Source: an uncultured Eubacteriales bacterium (GTDB lineage: Bacteria; Bacillota; Clostridia; Oscillospirales; Acutalibacteraceae). From it: DNA of 64,000 bases. The position numbers were made by a program, and so were the translations under genes. Below the pieces are notes generated by a model. The model saw only the letters and a program-made list of their open reading frames with translations, was not told where the DNA came from and did not search any database. Shown here piece after piece: positions 8,519-17,295 of the stretch (position 1 is its first letter; each line of letters opens with the position of its first letter). The stretch covers positions 37,270-101,269 of the forward strand of contig ONCX01000002.1 of the NCBI GenBank assembly GCA_900316455.1, written 5' to 3'.

Positions 8519-9256
8519 TCAGTATACAAATCCTCCGGTCGTCAGGAAACCGTACTTTGCGTAAAAATCATGCATCGAGGGCATGCACATCAGATACACG
8601 TCCCTGTCGGAGCACCTGTCGAGCAGGGCATTGACAACCTTGCCGGCGTATCCGTTTCCGCGCTTGTCCGGAACGCAGGCGCAGATTGTAAGCAGCGCGG
8701 TTCCGGGGGAGAGGTGAACGGCTCCGCACGCCACCGGCATTCCGTCTGCGCGGACTATCGCGGAAAGGACGGTTTTGTATTTTTTGCGGTAGATCATGTC
8801 GCTGTAAAAATCGTCGAAGCGCGGGATTTCAAAGCCCGTTCCGGCACATTCCTCCATTACCGCGTATACGTCGGATATTTCAGGGTTGATTTCCGCGTCG
8901 GAAGCGGATACTACATTCTTCCTCTTTGCCAGTCGCATTACAAGACCGTTTGAGACTTCGCCCTCGCGAGCCGGACGCAGCGCTCCCGTATAGCCCATAT
9001 TCGCCTGAATGAAGCAATCAAGCTCCTCTTCATCATATTTACCCTTTGCACAAACGGTCATTGCGGTGTCAAGCCTCGAAATGACGGCTGTAATTCCGCC
9101 GTCGGCTGTGTCTCCGTCGTACTGAATCCAGAAGAGCGCGAATGGCTTGTCCGTGCCGTATGCCAACATTGCCGCCAGTATCCGGCAGCCGAATGGATCT
9201 CCCTGACAGTATTCCTTGGCTGCGTCAAAGCTGTCGCTGTCTATCATTTTAATCAT
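8519..9256 (-). CDS. GNAT-family N-acetyltransferase (245 aa)
   Basis: The C-terminal half has the acetyl-CoA-binding motif A of GNAT enzymes (CVPDKRGNGYAGKVVNALL, with R-G-N-G-Y-A), followed by the typical terminal strand ending in FYAKYGFLTTGGF. The N-terminal ~130 residues look like a second, degenerate GNAT-like half, common among two-domain members of this family in Clostridia. The start follows AGAGGGAATTTCT. The substrate cannot be read. A terminator follows directly. It lies 83 nt downstream of the HAD gene on the same strand. Confidence 0.85.
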   Translation of the reverse strand: MIKMIDSDSFDAAKEYCQGDPFGCRILAAMLAYGTDKPFALFWIQYDGDTADGGITAVISRLDTAMTVCAKGKYDEEELDCFIQANMGYTGALRPAREGEVSNGLVMRLAKRKNVVSASDAEINPEISDVYAVMEECAGTGFEIPRFDDFYSDMIYRKKYKTVLSAIVRADGMPVACGAVHLSPGTALLTICACVPDKRGNGYAGKVVNALLDRCSDRDVYLMCMPSMHDFYAKYGFLTTGGFVY

Positions 9257-9339
9257 AGAAATTCCCTCTTTCTATTGATTGCCTTTTGTACTATATATTC
9301 CGAATAGTATAAAATATAAGTTAAAATACTTATTGTAAT

Positions 9340-10116
9340 TCACAGAACGCAGCCATACAAAAAATCGGCTATTGCGTCGCTGTCGTTGTTTCCTATTGTG
9401 ATATCGGCATGAAGCTTTACTTCCTCCGGAGAGTTTGACATTGCTATTCCGGTTCCGCATATATCGAGCATTTCAATATCTAAGAAGTCGTCGCCGAACG
9501 CTATCATTTCCTCCGTGGGAATGCCCGTATGCTTTACAACATGCCGCAGAGCGTCGCCCTTGGAAACGCCGGCTTTGGAAAATTTAAACCATTCGCAGTC
9601 GGAAAAAGCCAGCCACGAGCAGTTTTCAACAAGCGCCGCCGTCCTTTTGGCGAATTCGGTTTCAGTTCCCTCGATGCACACTTTGAATGAATCGAGGGAA
9701 AATCCGCTGAAATCCGTATATTCCATTCCAGGCTCATTGAAAAAGGGAATATGCCGGTTTGAAAATGTCACGTCGGCGCAGTCAACGGTAATTCCGCGGC
9801 GTTGAGCGAGTCCGGCTCCGATAAGCGCGGCTGTTTCCACGGCTGTGAATCCGCGCTGATATATTACCCTGCCGTTAACCCGCACAAGAGCGCCGCTGTT
9901 GGATATTACAAGCTCGGGCTTTATAATATCAGTAAATCTGGAGCAGGTCGCCTCGTTTCGCGCCGTCGCCACGCCGATAATTATATCATGTCTGCGACAT
10001 TCGGCAATTGCCTCCATATTGCGGTCGGAAATTCGCTTATGGCTGTCGAGCAGCGTGCCGTCGAGATCGAAGAGAATCAAACTCGTTTTTTTAGTGGGAT
10101 TGTTTTTTTTGGACAT
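9340..10116 (-). CDS. HAD-superfamily Cof-type phosphatase
   Basis: A 258-residue HAD IIB (Cof/YbiV-like) hydrolase that removes phosphate from small metabolites such as sugar phosphates or FMN. Motif I is FDLDGTLLDS (nucleophile and acid Asp), motif II lies around VATARN, the motif III Lys is in GVSKGDAL, and motif IV is GDDFLDIEML. The cap domain sits between motifs II and III. The ATG is 10 nt after the stop of the M42 peptidase gene, with no strong ribosome-binding site, which suggests translational coupling. The specific substrate cannot be assigned. Confidence 0.9.
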   Translation of the reverse strand: MSKKNNPTKKTSLILFDLDGTLLDSHKRISDRNMEAIAECRRHDIIIGVATARNEATCSRFTDIIKPELVISNSGALVRVNGRVIYQRGFTAVETAALIGAGLAQRRGITVDCADVTFSNRHIPFFNEPGMEYTDFSGFSLDSFKVCIEGTETEFAKRTAALVENCSWLAFSDCEWFKFSKAGVSKGDALRHVVKHTGIPTEEMIAFGDDFLDIEMLDICGTGIAMSNSPEEVKLHADITIGNNDSDAIADFLYGCVL

Positions 10117-10126
10117 AGCGATATTC

Positions 10127-11155
10127 TCACTTGCTCATGGCGGCTTTCTGAGCCAGCGAACAGACAAGCTCGCATACCGCATTGAGATCGCTTTCGGATA
10201 TCACTCCGCAAGGCGAATGGAGATATCTGCACGGGAGCGAAATGGCGGCTGTTCTTATTCCTCCGCGGCTGTTGTGGATCGTTCCGGAATCGTTTCCGCC
10301 GGTGACGCCTTTCTTGAACTGCCATTTAATGCCGCGTTCTCCGGCAATTCTCTGAACCATCTTGAAAAGTCCTCTGTCATAGATCGTCGTTCTGTCCATA
10401 AATGAAATGACAGCGCCTTCGCCGACCTTGCATACCTTGCTGCATTCGTCCACTCCAGGAATGTCGGCTGCCGTTGTGGATTCAACAACTATAGCCATAT
10501 CGGGAGCAAGACTGAACGCGGCGCACTTCGCGCCTCTGAGTCCTACTTCCTCCATCGTGGAGAATACAAAATACATGTCGCATTCCAGATCGCGCTTTGT
10601 TATTTCCATAAGAACAGCGCAGCCCGCCCGGTCGTCAAGAGCCTTTCCCTTGAGAAGACCGTCGCCGAATTCCCCGAAGTCCGTGTCGAATACCGCGTAA
10701 TCACCCGGGCATACGTTTTGCAGCGCTTCTTCCTTATTCAGCGCGCCGATATCTATATACATATCCTTGATAGCGGGAGCTTTGGAGAGTTCGTCCCCTT
10801 CAAGCAGGTGAATTGGCTTCGCTCCGATTACCCCTGGAAGCTTATCTTCACCAACGCGCACCGGCGTGCCGCATAGCACGCGTGCGTCAATGCCGCCAAC
10901 TGAGGCGAATTTCAGCAGTCCGTTTTCGGCAATATCCGTTATGATAAGTCCGACCTCGTCCATATGGGCGCAGATCATGAGCTTGTTCTCAGGTGTATTC
11001 CTACCCTTTTTGAATGCGATTACCGAGCCTGTACTGTTAACGCTAACCTCGTCGCAATATGGCTTTATTTCTTTTATAATAAAATTTCTCACTTCGTCCT
11101 CCACGCCTGAAACGCCGTGAAGCTCCGAGAGCTTTGCAAGTGTGTCACGCAGCAT
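10127..11155 (-). CDS. M42-family metallo-aminopeptidase (first of two)
   Basis: A cytosolic dinuclear-metal aminopeptidase of the M42 (FrvX/PepA glutamyl aminopeptidase) family. Visible motifs are AHMDEVG (metal His/Asp), GKALDDRAG (bridging Asp), TMEEVGLRGA (catalytic Glu and metal Glu), VVEST (metal Asp position reads Glu-Ser) and the terminal PCRYLHSP (metal His). All key residues seem present, and the 342-residue length is normal. The start follows AAAGGAGA at a long spacing. It lies 28 nt after its paralogue, which suggests a duplicated pair that trims oligopeptides together with the downstream HAD phosphatase transcript. Confidence 0.9.
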   Translation of the reverse strand: MLRDTLAKLSELHGVSGVEDEVRNFIIKEIKPYCDEVSVNSTGSVIAFKKGRNTPENKLMICAHMDEVGLIITDIAENGLLKFASVGGIDARVLCGTPVRVGEDKLPGVIGAKPIHLLEGDELSKAPAIKDMYIDIGALNKEEALQNVCPGDYAVFDTDFGEFGDGLLKGKALDDRAGCAVLMEITKRDLECDMYFVFSTMEEVGLRGAKCAAFSLAPDMAIVVESTTAADIPGVDECSKVCKVGEGAVISFMDRTTIYDRGLFKMVQRIAGERGIKWQFKKGVTGGNDSGTIHNSRGGIRTAAISLPCRYLHSPCGVISESDLNAVCELVCSLAQKAAMSK

Positions 11156-11183
11156 AATTATTTTTCGCTCTCCTTTCCGTTTT

Positions 11184-12215
11184 TCACTGGCAAATGCCGC
11201 CGCTTCTTATGTAGGCGGCGAGCAGCTGCGCCGTATTTTCCACGTCGTTGCAGTCAACCGTTTCGACCGGAGTGTGCATGTTCCTTATCGGAACCGATAT
11301 AAGTCCGCACGGAATTCCGCCTGCGGTAACGGCTATGTCGTCGGCGTTTGTGCCTGTTCTGCCGCCGCAAACGTCATACTGCCAGCTTATTCCCTGTTCG
11401 TCGGCAACGGCGGTCAGCTTTTTTGATATTGCGCGGCTGAGTACGGGGGAAAAGCCTATCATAGGACCTTCGCCGAGCTTGCGGCATACGTCCTCCGGAC
11501 ATCCGGGGTACTGTCCGAATCCCGTGTCAACCGCGATTGCCTGTGTCGGCGCGACTGTGAACGCCGCGCAGCCTGCCGCCATATGTCCCACTTCCTCGCG
11601 TGTGGAGAGAAGCGCGGTCACATGACAGTCGAGTCTGGCGCATTTAGGCTCCAGCAGCTCCACTGTGCGTATAATAACGGCTGCTCCGGCGCGATTATCC
11701 AGCGCCTTGCCGGAAATCCTGCTGCCGAGAAGGGAAGCGGGTCTGCTCCTGAACGCTATACGAGTTCCTATCGGGATAAGCTCCCGCGCTTTTTCGGCTG
11801 AATAACCCACGTCAACCGCCATTTCCTTGAAATCCGGAACCTTTGAAACGTCCTCGTCGCGTGTGAGGTGGGGCGGACGGCAGCATATTACGCCGTTTAT
11901 TTTTGTTTTGCTCATGACGCATACCTCGCTGCCCATCATGACCCGACGGTCAACTCCGCCGCAGCGGGCGATATGCAGGAATCCGTCGTTGTCTATGTCA
12001 GTTACGACAAGACCTATTTCGTCAATGTGAGCGTCAATGAGAATATGGTTCGGTGAGTTCGTATCCCCAAGCTCCGCCATCACGTTGCCAAGCGAATCGC
12101 GCACTACCGGTGTGAAGTCCGAGAGCAGTTCCATAGCCAAACGGGCGGCGGAGCCTTCCGCTCCTGATGGACCGTTCGCGTTGGAAAGCCCTAATATTAT
12201 GTCTTTTACAGCCAT
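11184..12215 (-). CDS. M42-family metallo-aminopeptidase (second of two)
   Basis: A paralogue of the neighbouring peptidase, 343 residues. It has IDAHIDEIG, GKALDNRAG (Asn beside the bridging Asp), TREEVGHMAAG, AVDTGF (a canonical metal-binding Asp, unlike the neighbour) and PIRNMHTP. Differences in the binding-site loops suggest a different peptide preference, possibly within a dodecameric TET-like particle as known for the family. The ATG follows AAAGGAGAAGAG. It is the first gene of the M42-M42-HAD unit. Confidence 0.9.
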   Translation of the reverse strand: MAVKDIILGLSNANGPSGAEGSAARLAMELLSDFTPVVRDSLGNVMAELGDTNSPNHILIDAHIDEIGLVVTDIDNDGFLHIARCGGVDRRVMMGSEVCVMSKTKINGVICCRPPHLTRDEDVSKVPDFKEMAVDVGYSAEKARELIPIGTRIAFRSRPASLLGSRISGKALDNRAGAAVIIRTVELLEPKCARLDCHVTALLSTREEVGHMAAGCAAFTVAPTQAIAVDTGFGQYPGCPEDVCRKLGEGPMIGFSPVLSRAISKKLTAVADEQGISWQYDVCGGRTGTNADDIAVTAGGIPCGLISVPIRNMHTPVETVDCNDVENTAQLLAAYIRSGGICQ

Positions 12216-12278
12216 TATCTCTTCTCCTTTATTATTCTGTCTGATTTATTTTAAGAATTATCGTTAATAATTAATGCT

Positions 12279-12818
12279 TTATCCTACGGCGTCAAGCTTC
12301 ACGGCACAGAATACATAATTACCTGTGCCGAAGTAGACGAGATACTCGTCGTTTATAACGAATACGGTATCGCAGAGCGAGCTGCCGTCTTCATTATATA
12401 TTTCGATTTTGGTTACAGAGGCGTTGTCATTGAATTCCTCCATAATTCCGTCGCTCTGCATTCCCTGTTCGTCCATTGCCTTTGTTCCGCAGTTTTCCTC
12501 CAACTTATAAGTCGGATTGTCTATGCTTCCGATACGGTTGGTGCTGTAAGTGCCGTAGGTCATAGTCACGCCGAAGTCGTTTTCATCGGCAAGCGCTTCG
12601 TCCTCGGTCATGTCGGCGGTACGCGGCGACTGCAATACGTGGCTGTCTCCCGGAAGCTCCCAGATACCTACGAGATTATCCGGCAGTGGACCGATAAATT
12701 CTTCGCCGTCGTCTGTTGATCTGCCTTTTGCAAACATAACGGCTGCCACTGTGAAGGCAGCTATTATCACCATGCAAATTACAGCTATCATCGCCGCGTT
12801 GCTTTTGTTTTGTTTCAT
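12279..12818 (-). CDS. membrane-anchored hypothetical protein (179 aa)
   Basis: An N-terminal Lys-containing segment and one hydrophobic helix (residues 9-30, AMIAVICMVIIAAFTVAAVMF) anchor the protein. The rest is an extracellular acidic domain beginning LVGIWELPGD and containing YGTYSTNRIGSIDNPTY, a pattern seen in small lipocalin-like 'WE...Y' domains of Clostridia. The start follows AAGGGTGAG. There is no catalytic motif. It lies between the peptidase unit and the broken phosphoesterase on the same strand, with a 63-nt gap to the peptidase. Confidence 0.7.
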   Translation of the reverse strand: MKQNKSNAAMIAVICMVIIAAFTVAAVMFAKGRSTDDGEEFIGPLPDNLVGIWELPGDSHVLQSPRTADMTEDEALADENDFGVTMTYGTYSTNRIGSIDNPTYKLEENCGTKAMDEQGMQSDGIMEEFNDNASVTKIEIYNEDGSSLCDTVFVINDEYLVYFGTGNYVFCAVKLDAVG

Positions 12819-12884
12819 TAAATCTCACCCTTCAAATATTTTTAAAATAATTAATTTAATTAATACGGTTAAATCATATAAAGA

Positions 12885-13518
12885 TCAATCGAACTGCTCG
12901 TCTTCAAGCCTGTTTATTCTTCTGAAATAACGGTTCATAGGCTCCGAGAATGTGTTTTGCGGTACGGCAAGCGGCAGTACCTCAAGATAAACGGCGGTAT
13001 GCTTTGAGGAAATATGTCTGTCCTTATGCATTGAGCCGAAGAACCAGTGCTTGTATTTTACCCTGTCGCACAGATCGTCAAAGAAGGCTGTGAGCGAATT
13101 GAAATTGTTCTGGCTGTTTGACAAAAGATTCTTGACCTTGGTGGGACATTCGTGGGATATCCGCGTCGGGGCTGAATCCTCCGCCCATGGTGAATATCGT
13201 CTTATCCTCAATTTCAAATACCTGACCGCGGCAGAGGTGGAAAACATTCTCGTTTATGCGGTGTATTCTGCCGCCGCACCATTGATCCTCCGGATAGCTG
13301 TATAATTTGTCGAAATTCTCGTGGCAGCCGTCGATAAAAAGAATTCTGTACTTTTGCCTGCCCATAAACTGAAGGATTTTCTCCTCCTGACCGTCACCGT
13401 TCCAGATAAATCCGAAATCCCCGCATATAATAAGTATGTCCCCGCTGCGAAGCTTTGCAAAGCTTTTTTCCTCAAAGCGCGAGACGGCTCCGTGCATATC
13501 TCCTGTAACATATATCAT
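12885..13518 (-). pseudogene. metallophosphoesterase, disrupted by a deletion and frameshift
   Basis: The 5' part (from ATG 13518, after AGGAG) encodes a calcineurin-like phosphoesterase N-terminus: TGDMHGA, CGDFGFIW, the DGCHENFD metal-binding motif and MGGGFSPDADI. At about 13155-13165 the frame changes. The other frame continues with ISHECPTKV, LTAFFDDL and YKHWFFGSMHKD, the C-terminal metal-binding part. Between GGGFSPDADI and the SHECPT motif, family members usually have about 50-60 more residues, so a deletion with frameshift is the simplest explanation. The original frame stops at 13078. An assembly error cannot be excluded. Confidence 0.8.
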
Positions 13519-13650
13519 AATGAATAACGCTCCTGTTCATAAACAACGGCTAATCCATTTTATTATACATCATTATCCCGACAAAAACAACTTTTTTTGT
13601 AGATTTACTGTTAATTTACTTTTATAACACTTTTAAAATGAAAAAATATA

Positions 13651-13659
13651 TGCTATAAT
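13651..13659 (+). promoter_or_regulatory. extended -10 promoter of the carboxypeptidase gene
   Basis: TGCTATAAT, a TG-n-TATAAT extended -10 element. The -35 region 17 nt upstream (TTTTAA) is weak, as usual for extended -10 promoters. The start codon lies 40 nt downstream. Confidence 0.65.
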
Positions 13660-13699
13660 AACCTGTGATCCATGAAATATTAACTGGAGTTGAAAAAAT

Positions 13700-15139
13700 T
13701 TGATGTTATCTGCTTATCTCAAACGGGTATTTTCCGTAACATGCGCGTTGATTTTCACATTTGTATTTTTTGCCACGCCCATGTCAAAGCCTGAAAAGGT
13801 CAACGCCGCGTTCCGTTCGGAATATGAACCGGTATGCGAAACCGCCTATATGCTCAGTATGGACACAGGCAAGGTCATATATGAAAAGGACGGCGACAAA
13901 AGAATGCTTCCCGCGTCGCTTACCAAGATGATGACATGCATTATTGCTTATGAACGCGCCGATTCACTTGATGAAATGGTTGTTGTGGATTCCCGCGCCG
14001 TCCGTTTTGTCAATTACAACAAGGAGGGCGCGACAGGCGTCTGGACTCACATAAAGGTCAATGAACGCTTTACTCTCAAGGATCTGATTTACGACGCGCT
14101 TGTCGCTTCGGAAAACGGCGCGGCTGAGGCTATAGGATATTACATAAGCAAGCAGTATTACGGCAGCGACACCAATCAGGAATTCATACAGTTCATGAAT
14201 GACCGCGCCGTTGAGATAGGCTGCACCAATACCAAATTCAAGTGTGCCTCCGGTCTTACCACTGACTTTGAGAATCATTATTCCTCCGCGCACGATATGG
14301 CGCTTATAGCCAATCACCTTATGAATATTCCGGAGCTTGCAGAAATTGCCTATACGCCTCATTCATATGGAATCAAACCCACAAACAAGAATCCGAACAA
14401 TCATTGGGTGGTTTCAACTAACCTGCTTATCCGTGAGGGCGAAAAGGGCGCCGACGGCACGGATTACTTCTATCAGTACTGCGAGGGCGTAAAGACCGGA
14501 TATCTTATCAAATCGGGTCACTGCTTCGCGGGTTACGCGAAAAAGAACATAGGCGGCAGGGATTATCACTACATAGTCGTGCTGCTCAACGACCACGCTC
14601 CCAGCGCCAAGGATAGAAACTATGCGTTTATAGACGCTAAAAATCTCTTTGAATGGGCGTTCAACAACCTCTATATCACGGATATTTACAACACCAACGT
14701 GCCTATAACAAAGATTCCGTTAAAGTTAGCATGGAATAAGGACAGCATTACGCTTGTGCCTCAGGACGATTTCAGCACAATACTTCCAAAGGGCGTAAAG
14801 GCAACCAGCGTGAGCAAGGAAATCACATTCGTGGACGAGGTTGCTGAGGCTCCCATACGCAAGGGGCAGAAGCTTGGAACGGCTGTGCTGACCTATGACG
14901 GCGAGGAAATAGGCAGTATAAACCTTGTGGCAAGCGAATCGGTGGAACGCAGCACGCTTCTTGCCGTTCTGGACAGCATAAACAATCTGTTCGCGTCGCT
15001 GATCTTCAGAATTTTCCTTGTTCTTGCAATACTCGGAGTTACGGCGTATATTTTTATTTCGTATTCACGCAAGCAGAAGATGAACAGTCTCAAGAGAAGC
15101 GTTTCACGCCGTAAGGCAACGCGGAGGACATACCGCTGA
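13700..15139 (+). CDS. D-alanyl-D-alanine carboxypeptidase (DacA/DacF-like)
   Basis: A penicillin-binding protein that removes the terminal D-Ala of peptidoglycan stem peptides. It has an N-terminal signal segment (to about residue 37), the catalytic S73-L-T-K76, S137-E-N139 and K265-T-G triads of the S11 family, a beta-rich C-terminal domain around residues 320-420, and one C-terminal membrane helix (about 440-460) with a Lys/Arg-rich cytoplasmic tail. That anchor is a true helix rather than the amphipathic tail of E. coli PBP5. The start may be TTG 13700 or the adjacent ATG 13703; GGAG lies 11 nt before the TTG. It is followed by a putative lipoprotein gene. Confidence 0.92.
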   Translation: MMLSAYLKRVFSVTCALIFTFVFFATPMSKPEKVNAAFRSEYEPVCETAYMLSMDTGKVIYEKDGDKRMLPASLTKMMTCIIAYERADSLDEMVVVDSRAVRFVNYNKEGATGVWTHIKVNERFTLKDLIYDALVASENGAAEAIGYYISKQYYGSDTNQEFIQFMNDRAVEIGCTNTKFKCASGLTTDFENHYSSAHDMALIANHLMNIPELAEIAYTPHSYGIKPTNKNPNNHWVVSTNLLIREGEKGADGTDYFYQYCEGVKTGYLIKSGHCFAGYAKKNIGGRDYHYIVVLLNDHAPSAKDRNYAFIDAKNLFEWAFNNLYITDIYNTNVPITKIPLKLAWNKDSITLVPQDDFSTILPKGVKATSVSKEITFVDEVAEAPIRKGQKLGTAVLTYDGEEIGSINLVASESVERSTLLAVLDSINNLFASLIFRIFLVLAILGVTAYIFISYSRKQKMNSLKRSVSRRKATRRTYR

Positions 15140-15193
15140 TTTTCCATTTGCGATTTTTAGATTCGCGGTTTTTTTAGGGAGTGATTGCCTTAT

Positions 15194-15790
15194 ATGATAA
15201 ATATAAAAAAATCTGATGCTCGGACAGCAAGGGTAATTTCACTTATTATGGCGCTTACAGTATTTTTCTTCTGTTCGTCATGCGGAGAGAGTAAATCGGA
15301 CGACAGTTCGATGACCGAAGAGCTGCTGAATTCATATATGAAAGGGCTGTGCAATTACAACATAGGCGCAATGAATAAGTGCTGTATGGCAAAGCGTGAT
15401 GTATATGACGACGGGGAAGCGGCTTTAAAGGCGTGCAAATCGCTCTCATCGCAAATAGAGTGGAAAAGCGATAATATCAGTATAGACGGCAATTCAGCCA
15501 TAGCTCAGGTGAGCATAACGATGCCGGTAGATATTGATTCAATATGCGGCGACGCGCTTAACGATACTGTAAGTATTCTTGAGGGCAATCCTGACGATAA
15601 TCCGTCGGATCTGCTCGTCTCGGCTATAAAAAAACGAGCCGGCAGGGCTGAAACCACGGTTATTTCGGCAGAGATCGCTATGACGAAAGTGGAAAATAAA
15701 TGGTACATCGTTAAATCACTTGGTGTGAACCGCATTGTATCGGATATACGCACGCCTGTTGTACGTGTATTTTCGTATGTTGAAAAATGA
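15194..15790 (+). CDS. putative lipoprotein or secreted protein, DUF4878/NTF2-like
   Basis: A 198-residue protein whose hydrophobic N-terminal segment ends in FCSSCGES, a plausible although non-ideal lipobox. The mature part (LLNSYMKGLCNYNIGAMNKC, then beta-rich repeats and WYIVKSLG) follows the pattern of cone-shaped DUF4878/NTF2-like lipoproteins: a helical 'amount of x per cell' start followed by a curved sheet. I prefer ATG 15194 because the AGGGAGTGA site is too close to the TTG at 15185. It lies 54 nt after the carboxypeptidase gene, probably in the same transcript. Function unknown. Confidence 0.7.
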   Translation: MINIKKSDARTARVISLIMALTVFFFCSSCGESKSDDSSMTEELLNSYMKGLCNYNIGAMNKCCMAKRDVYDDGEAALKACKSLSSQIEWKSDNISIDGNSAIAQVSITMPVDIDSICGDALNDTVSILEGNPDDNPSDLLVSAIKKRAGRAETTVISAEIAMTKVENKWYIVKSLGVNRIVSDIRTPVVRVFSYVEK

Positions 15791-15880
15791 TTTTAGTTAA
15801 TTTATAATAAATTTTTTGGAAAAAGTAAAAAATGCTTTAAATGCCGCTTCTATGTTCACAAAGTGTTATTTGTCAGTTAA

Positions 15881-16048
15881 TTGGGTGTTCATAAAGAATC
15901 TTTATACTAATTAACAGTAGTGGGCGTCAAGCGAACCTCTGTGCAGGTTTTGAATGTACAAGTTCTTTTGTTGTCGGTCTTGATTTTTCCCGTTATGATC
16001 TTTTTAATGACTACACCTACTCCTATCCCTTTTTTGATACTCTTTTCT
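15881..16048 (+). promoter_or_regulatory. possible structured leader of the phospholipase-like gene
   Basis: This part of the 347-nt spacer 15791-16137 has a weak promoter (TTGGGT at 15881, 16 nt, TATACT at 15903) and then about 140 nt with a small AACCT/AGGTT hairpin near 15940. It leads into a very strong terminator that sits only 45 nt before the next start codon. The arrangement fits a riboswitch or attenuator, or a separate small RNA. I recognise no known aptamer, and neither strand encodes a convincing protein here. Confidence 0.4.
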
Positions 16049-16093
16049 GACACAAGGCGAGCGGCATTATTGTCGTTCGCTTTGTGTCTTTTT
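16049..16093 (+). terminator. strong terminator hairpin just upstream of the phospholipase-like gene
   Basis: GACACAAGGCGAGCG pairs with CGTTCGCTTTGTGTC (15 bp including G-T pairs), followed by five T. It ends 44 nt before the ATG at 16138. Confidence 0.85.
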
Positions 16094-16137
16094 GGAATTA
16101 ATACATTTATACTTTTTATGAAACGGAGGAACCACTC

Positions 16138-17097
16138 ATGCCTGATATTATTAGTCACTGGTTGCTGGGAAAGCGCATATTAAATGAACCGGGTTTTAAG
16201 GAATTATTTCATCATATTGATAAGGAAGCCTTTATCTGGGGCTGTCAGGGACCCGACGTTCTGTTCTTTCACAGAATGATGCCGTGGCAGTCCGGCAGTC
16301 TGCGAAAGTATGGCTCCTCTGTTCACAGCGGAAATCCATCTATGCTTTTTAATTCGCTGGCAAAGGTCTGCCGCTATTGCAGCGACCGTCCGGACTTCAA
16401 TCTGATACTGTCATACTGTATCGGCTTTTGCAGCCACTATTGCTATGACAGACTTGTACACCCGTTTGTTCATTATAATATGGAATTATTGGAAAAGACT
16501 GACGAGCGGGGAAAGAATTACAATTATCATGCTCTTGTCGAGAGCAACCTTGATCTTATGATTCTTAAACGCGACAAGGGTCTTTTAATATCCGATATGG
16601 ATATAGATGACTGTCTGCCCGAATGTGAGGGGCTTGACGCTGCCGTGGCACTGCTTTATTCACTGCTGCTGTGTGATATGTACGGCGTACATACTCCTCG
16701 TAAGCCGGCAATGACACTTACGGAGGACTTTAAATTCGGAACTCATCTGCGTAAGGATCCTTATTTTCTCAAAAAACCGGCTGCCGAATTTGCCGAGCGG
16801 CTGCTGCCTTACGTCCGTCCCGGCACAAAGGGAGGCGCTCTTGCCTGCCGCTTTTATCCCAAGAGCTACGACGAGGGGTTCGACTACGCCAATATGACGA
16901 ACAGCGTGTGGTTCGACCCAAGGGACAAGAGCTTCCATTCCAATATGAGCTTTTTCGATTTAACGTCGATGGCTAAGTATGAATCCATAGTGCTTATGGA
17001 GATGTTTGTGGAAGACGTAAAAAATAAAGGCTGCGTCAATTTTGAAGAGTTTACCGATGGCGTTAATTTCAGCGGTATAAAATGGGATATGAATTAG
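16138..17097 (+). CDS. zinc-dependent phospholipase C-like protein
   Basis: A 319-residue protein of the Zn_dep_PLPC family. Visible zinc-ligand motifs are the N-terminal PDIISHWLLG, the GCQGPDVLFF loop, the helix SHYCYDRLVHPFVHY (several His and Asp) and HALVESNLDLM. There is no signal peptide, so it is probably cytosolic, as usual for this family in Clostridia, and may not be a true secreted phospholipase. The ATG follows CGGAGGAACCACTC. The terminator-like hairpin 45 nt upstream suggests controlled readthrough. Confidence 0.85.
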   Translation: MPDIISHWLLGKRILNEPGFKELFHHIDKEAFIWGCQGPDVLFFHRMMPWQSGSLRKYGSSVHSGNPSMLFNSLAKVCRYCSDRPDFNLILSYCIGFCSHYCYDRLVHPFVHYNMELLEKTDERGKNYNYHALVESNLDLMILKRDKGLLISDMDIDDCLPECEGLDAAVALLYSLLLCDMYGVHTPRKPAMTLTEDFKFGTHLRKDPYFLKKPAAEFAERLLPYVRPGTKGGALACRFYPKSYDEGFDYANMTNSVWFDPRDKSFHSNMSFFDLTSMAKYESIVLMEMFVEDVKNKGCVNFEEFTDGVNFSGIKWDMN

Positions 17098-17163
17098 AAT
17101 TGCTCCTTTTAAGGGTAAATATGTTGAATTATTGATAGAATATTTGTGCAATATATATTTAAT

Positions 17164-17220
17164 GAACCCCGAAACAAATTTTTTTATGCTGAAATTGCAA
17201 GAAAATGCCGTTTCGGGGTT
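17164..17220 (+). terminator. hairpin after the phospholipase-like gene
   Basis: AACCCCGAAAC and GTTTCGGGGTT form an 11-bp perfect stem with a long loop. The T tract on the plus strand is poor (TTGTATTATT), so termination may be weak. Confidence 0.5.
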
Positions 17221-17246
17221 GTATTATTACAAATTTGTAGTATAAT
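17219..17246 (+). promoter_or_regulatory. possible promoter of the M23 peptidase gene
   Basis: TATAAT at 17241-17246 with a weak TTGTAT box 16 nt upstream. The start codon is 50 nt downstream behind AAAAAGGAGAGTG. Confidence 0.5.
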
Positions 17247-17295
17247 ATAACAGTGTTGTAATAGAATTGCGACCAAAAAGGAGAGTGAAATAGAT

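Noticed and set aside
15920-16183. An 87-codon hydrophobic frame on the plus strand
   Set aside because: It spans the strong terminator and overlaps the phospholipase gene start; no ribosome-binding site.
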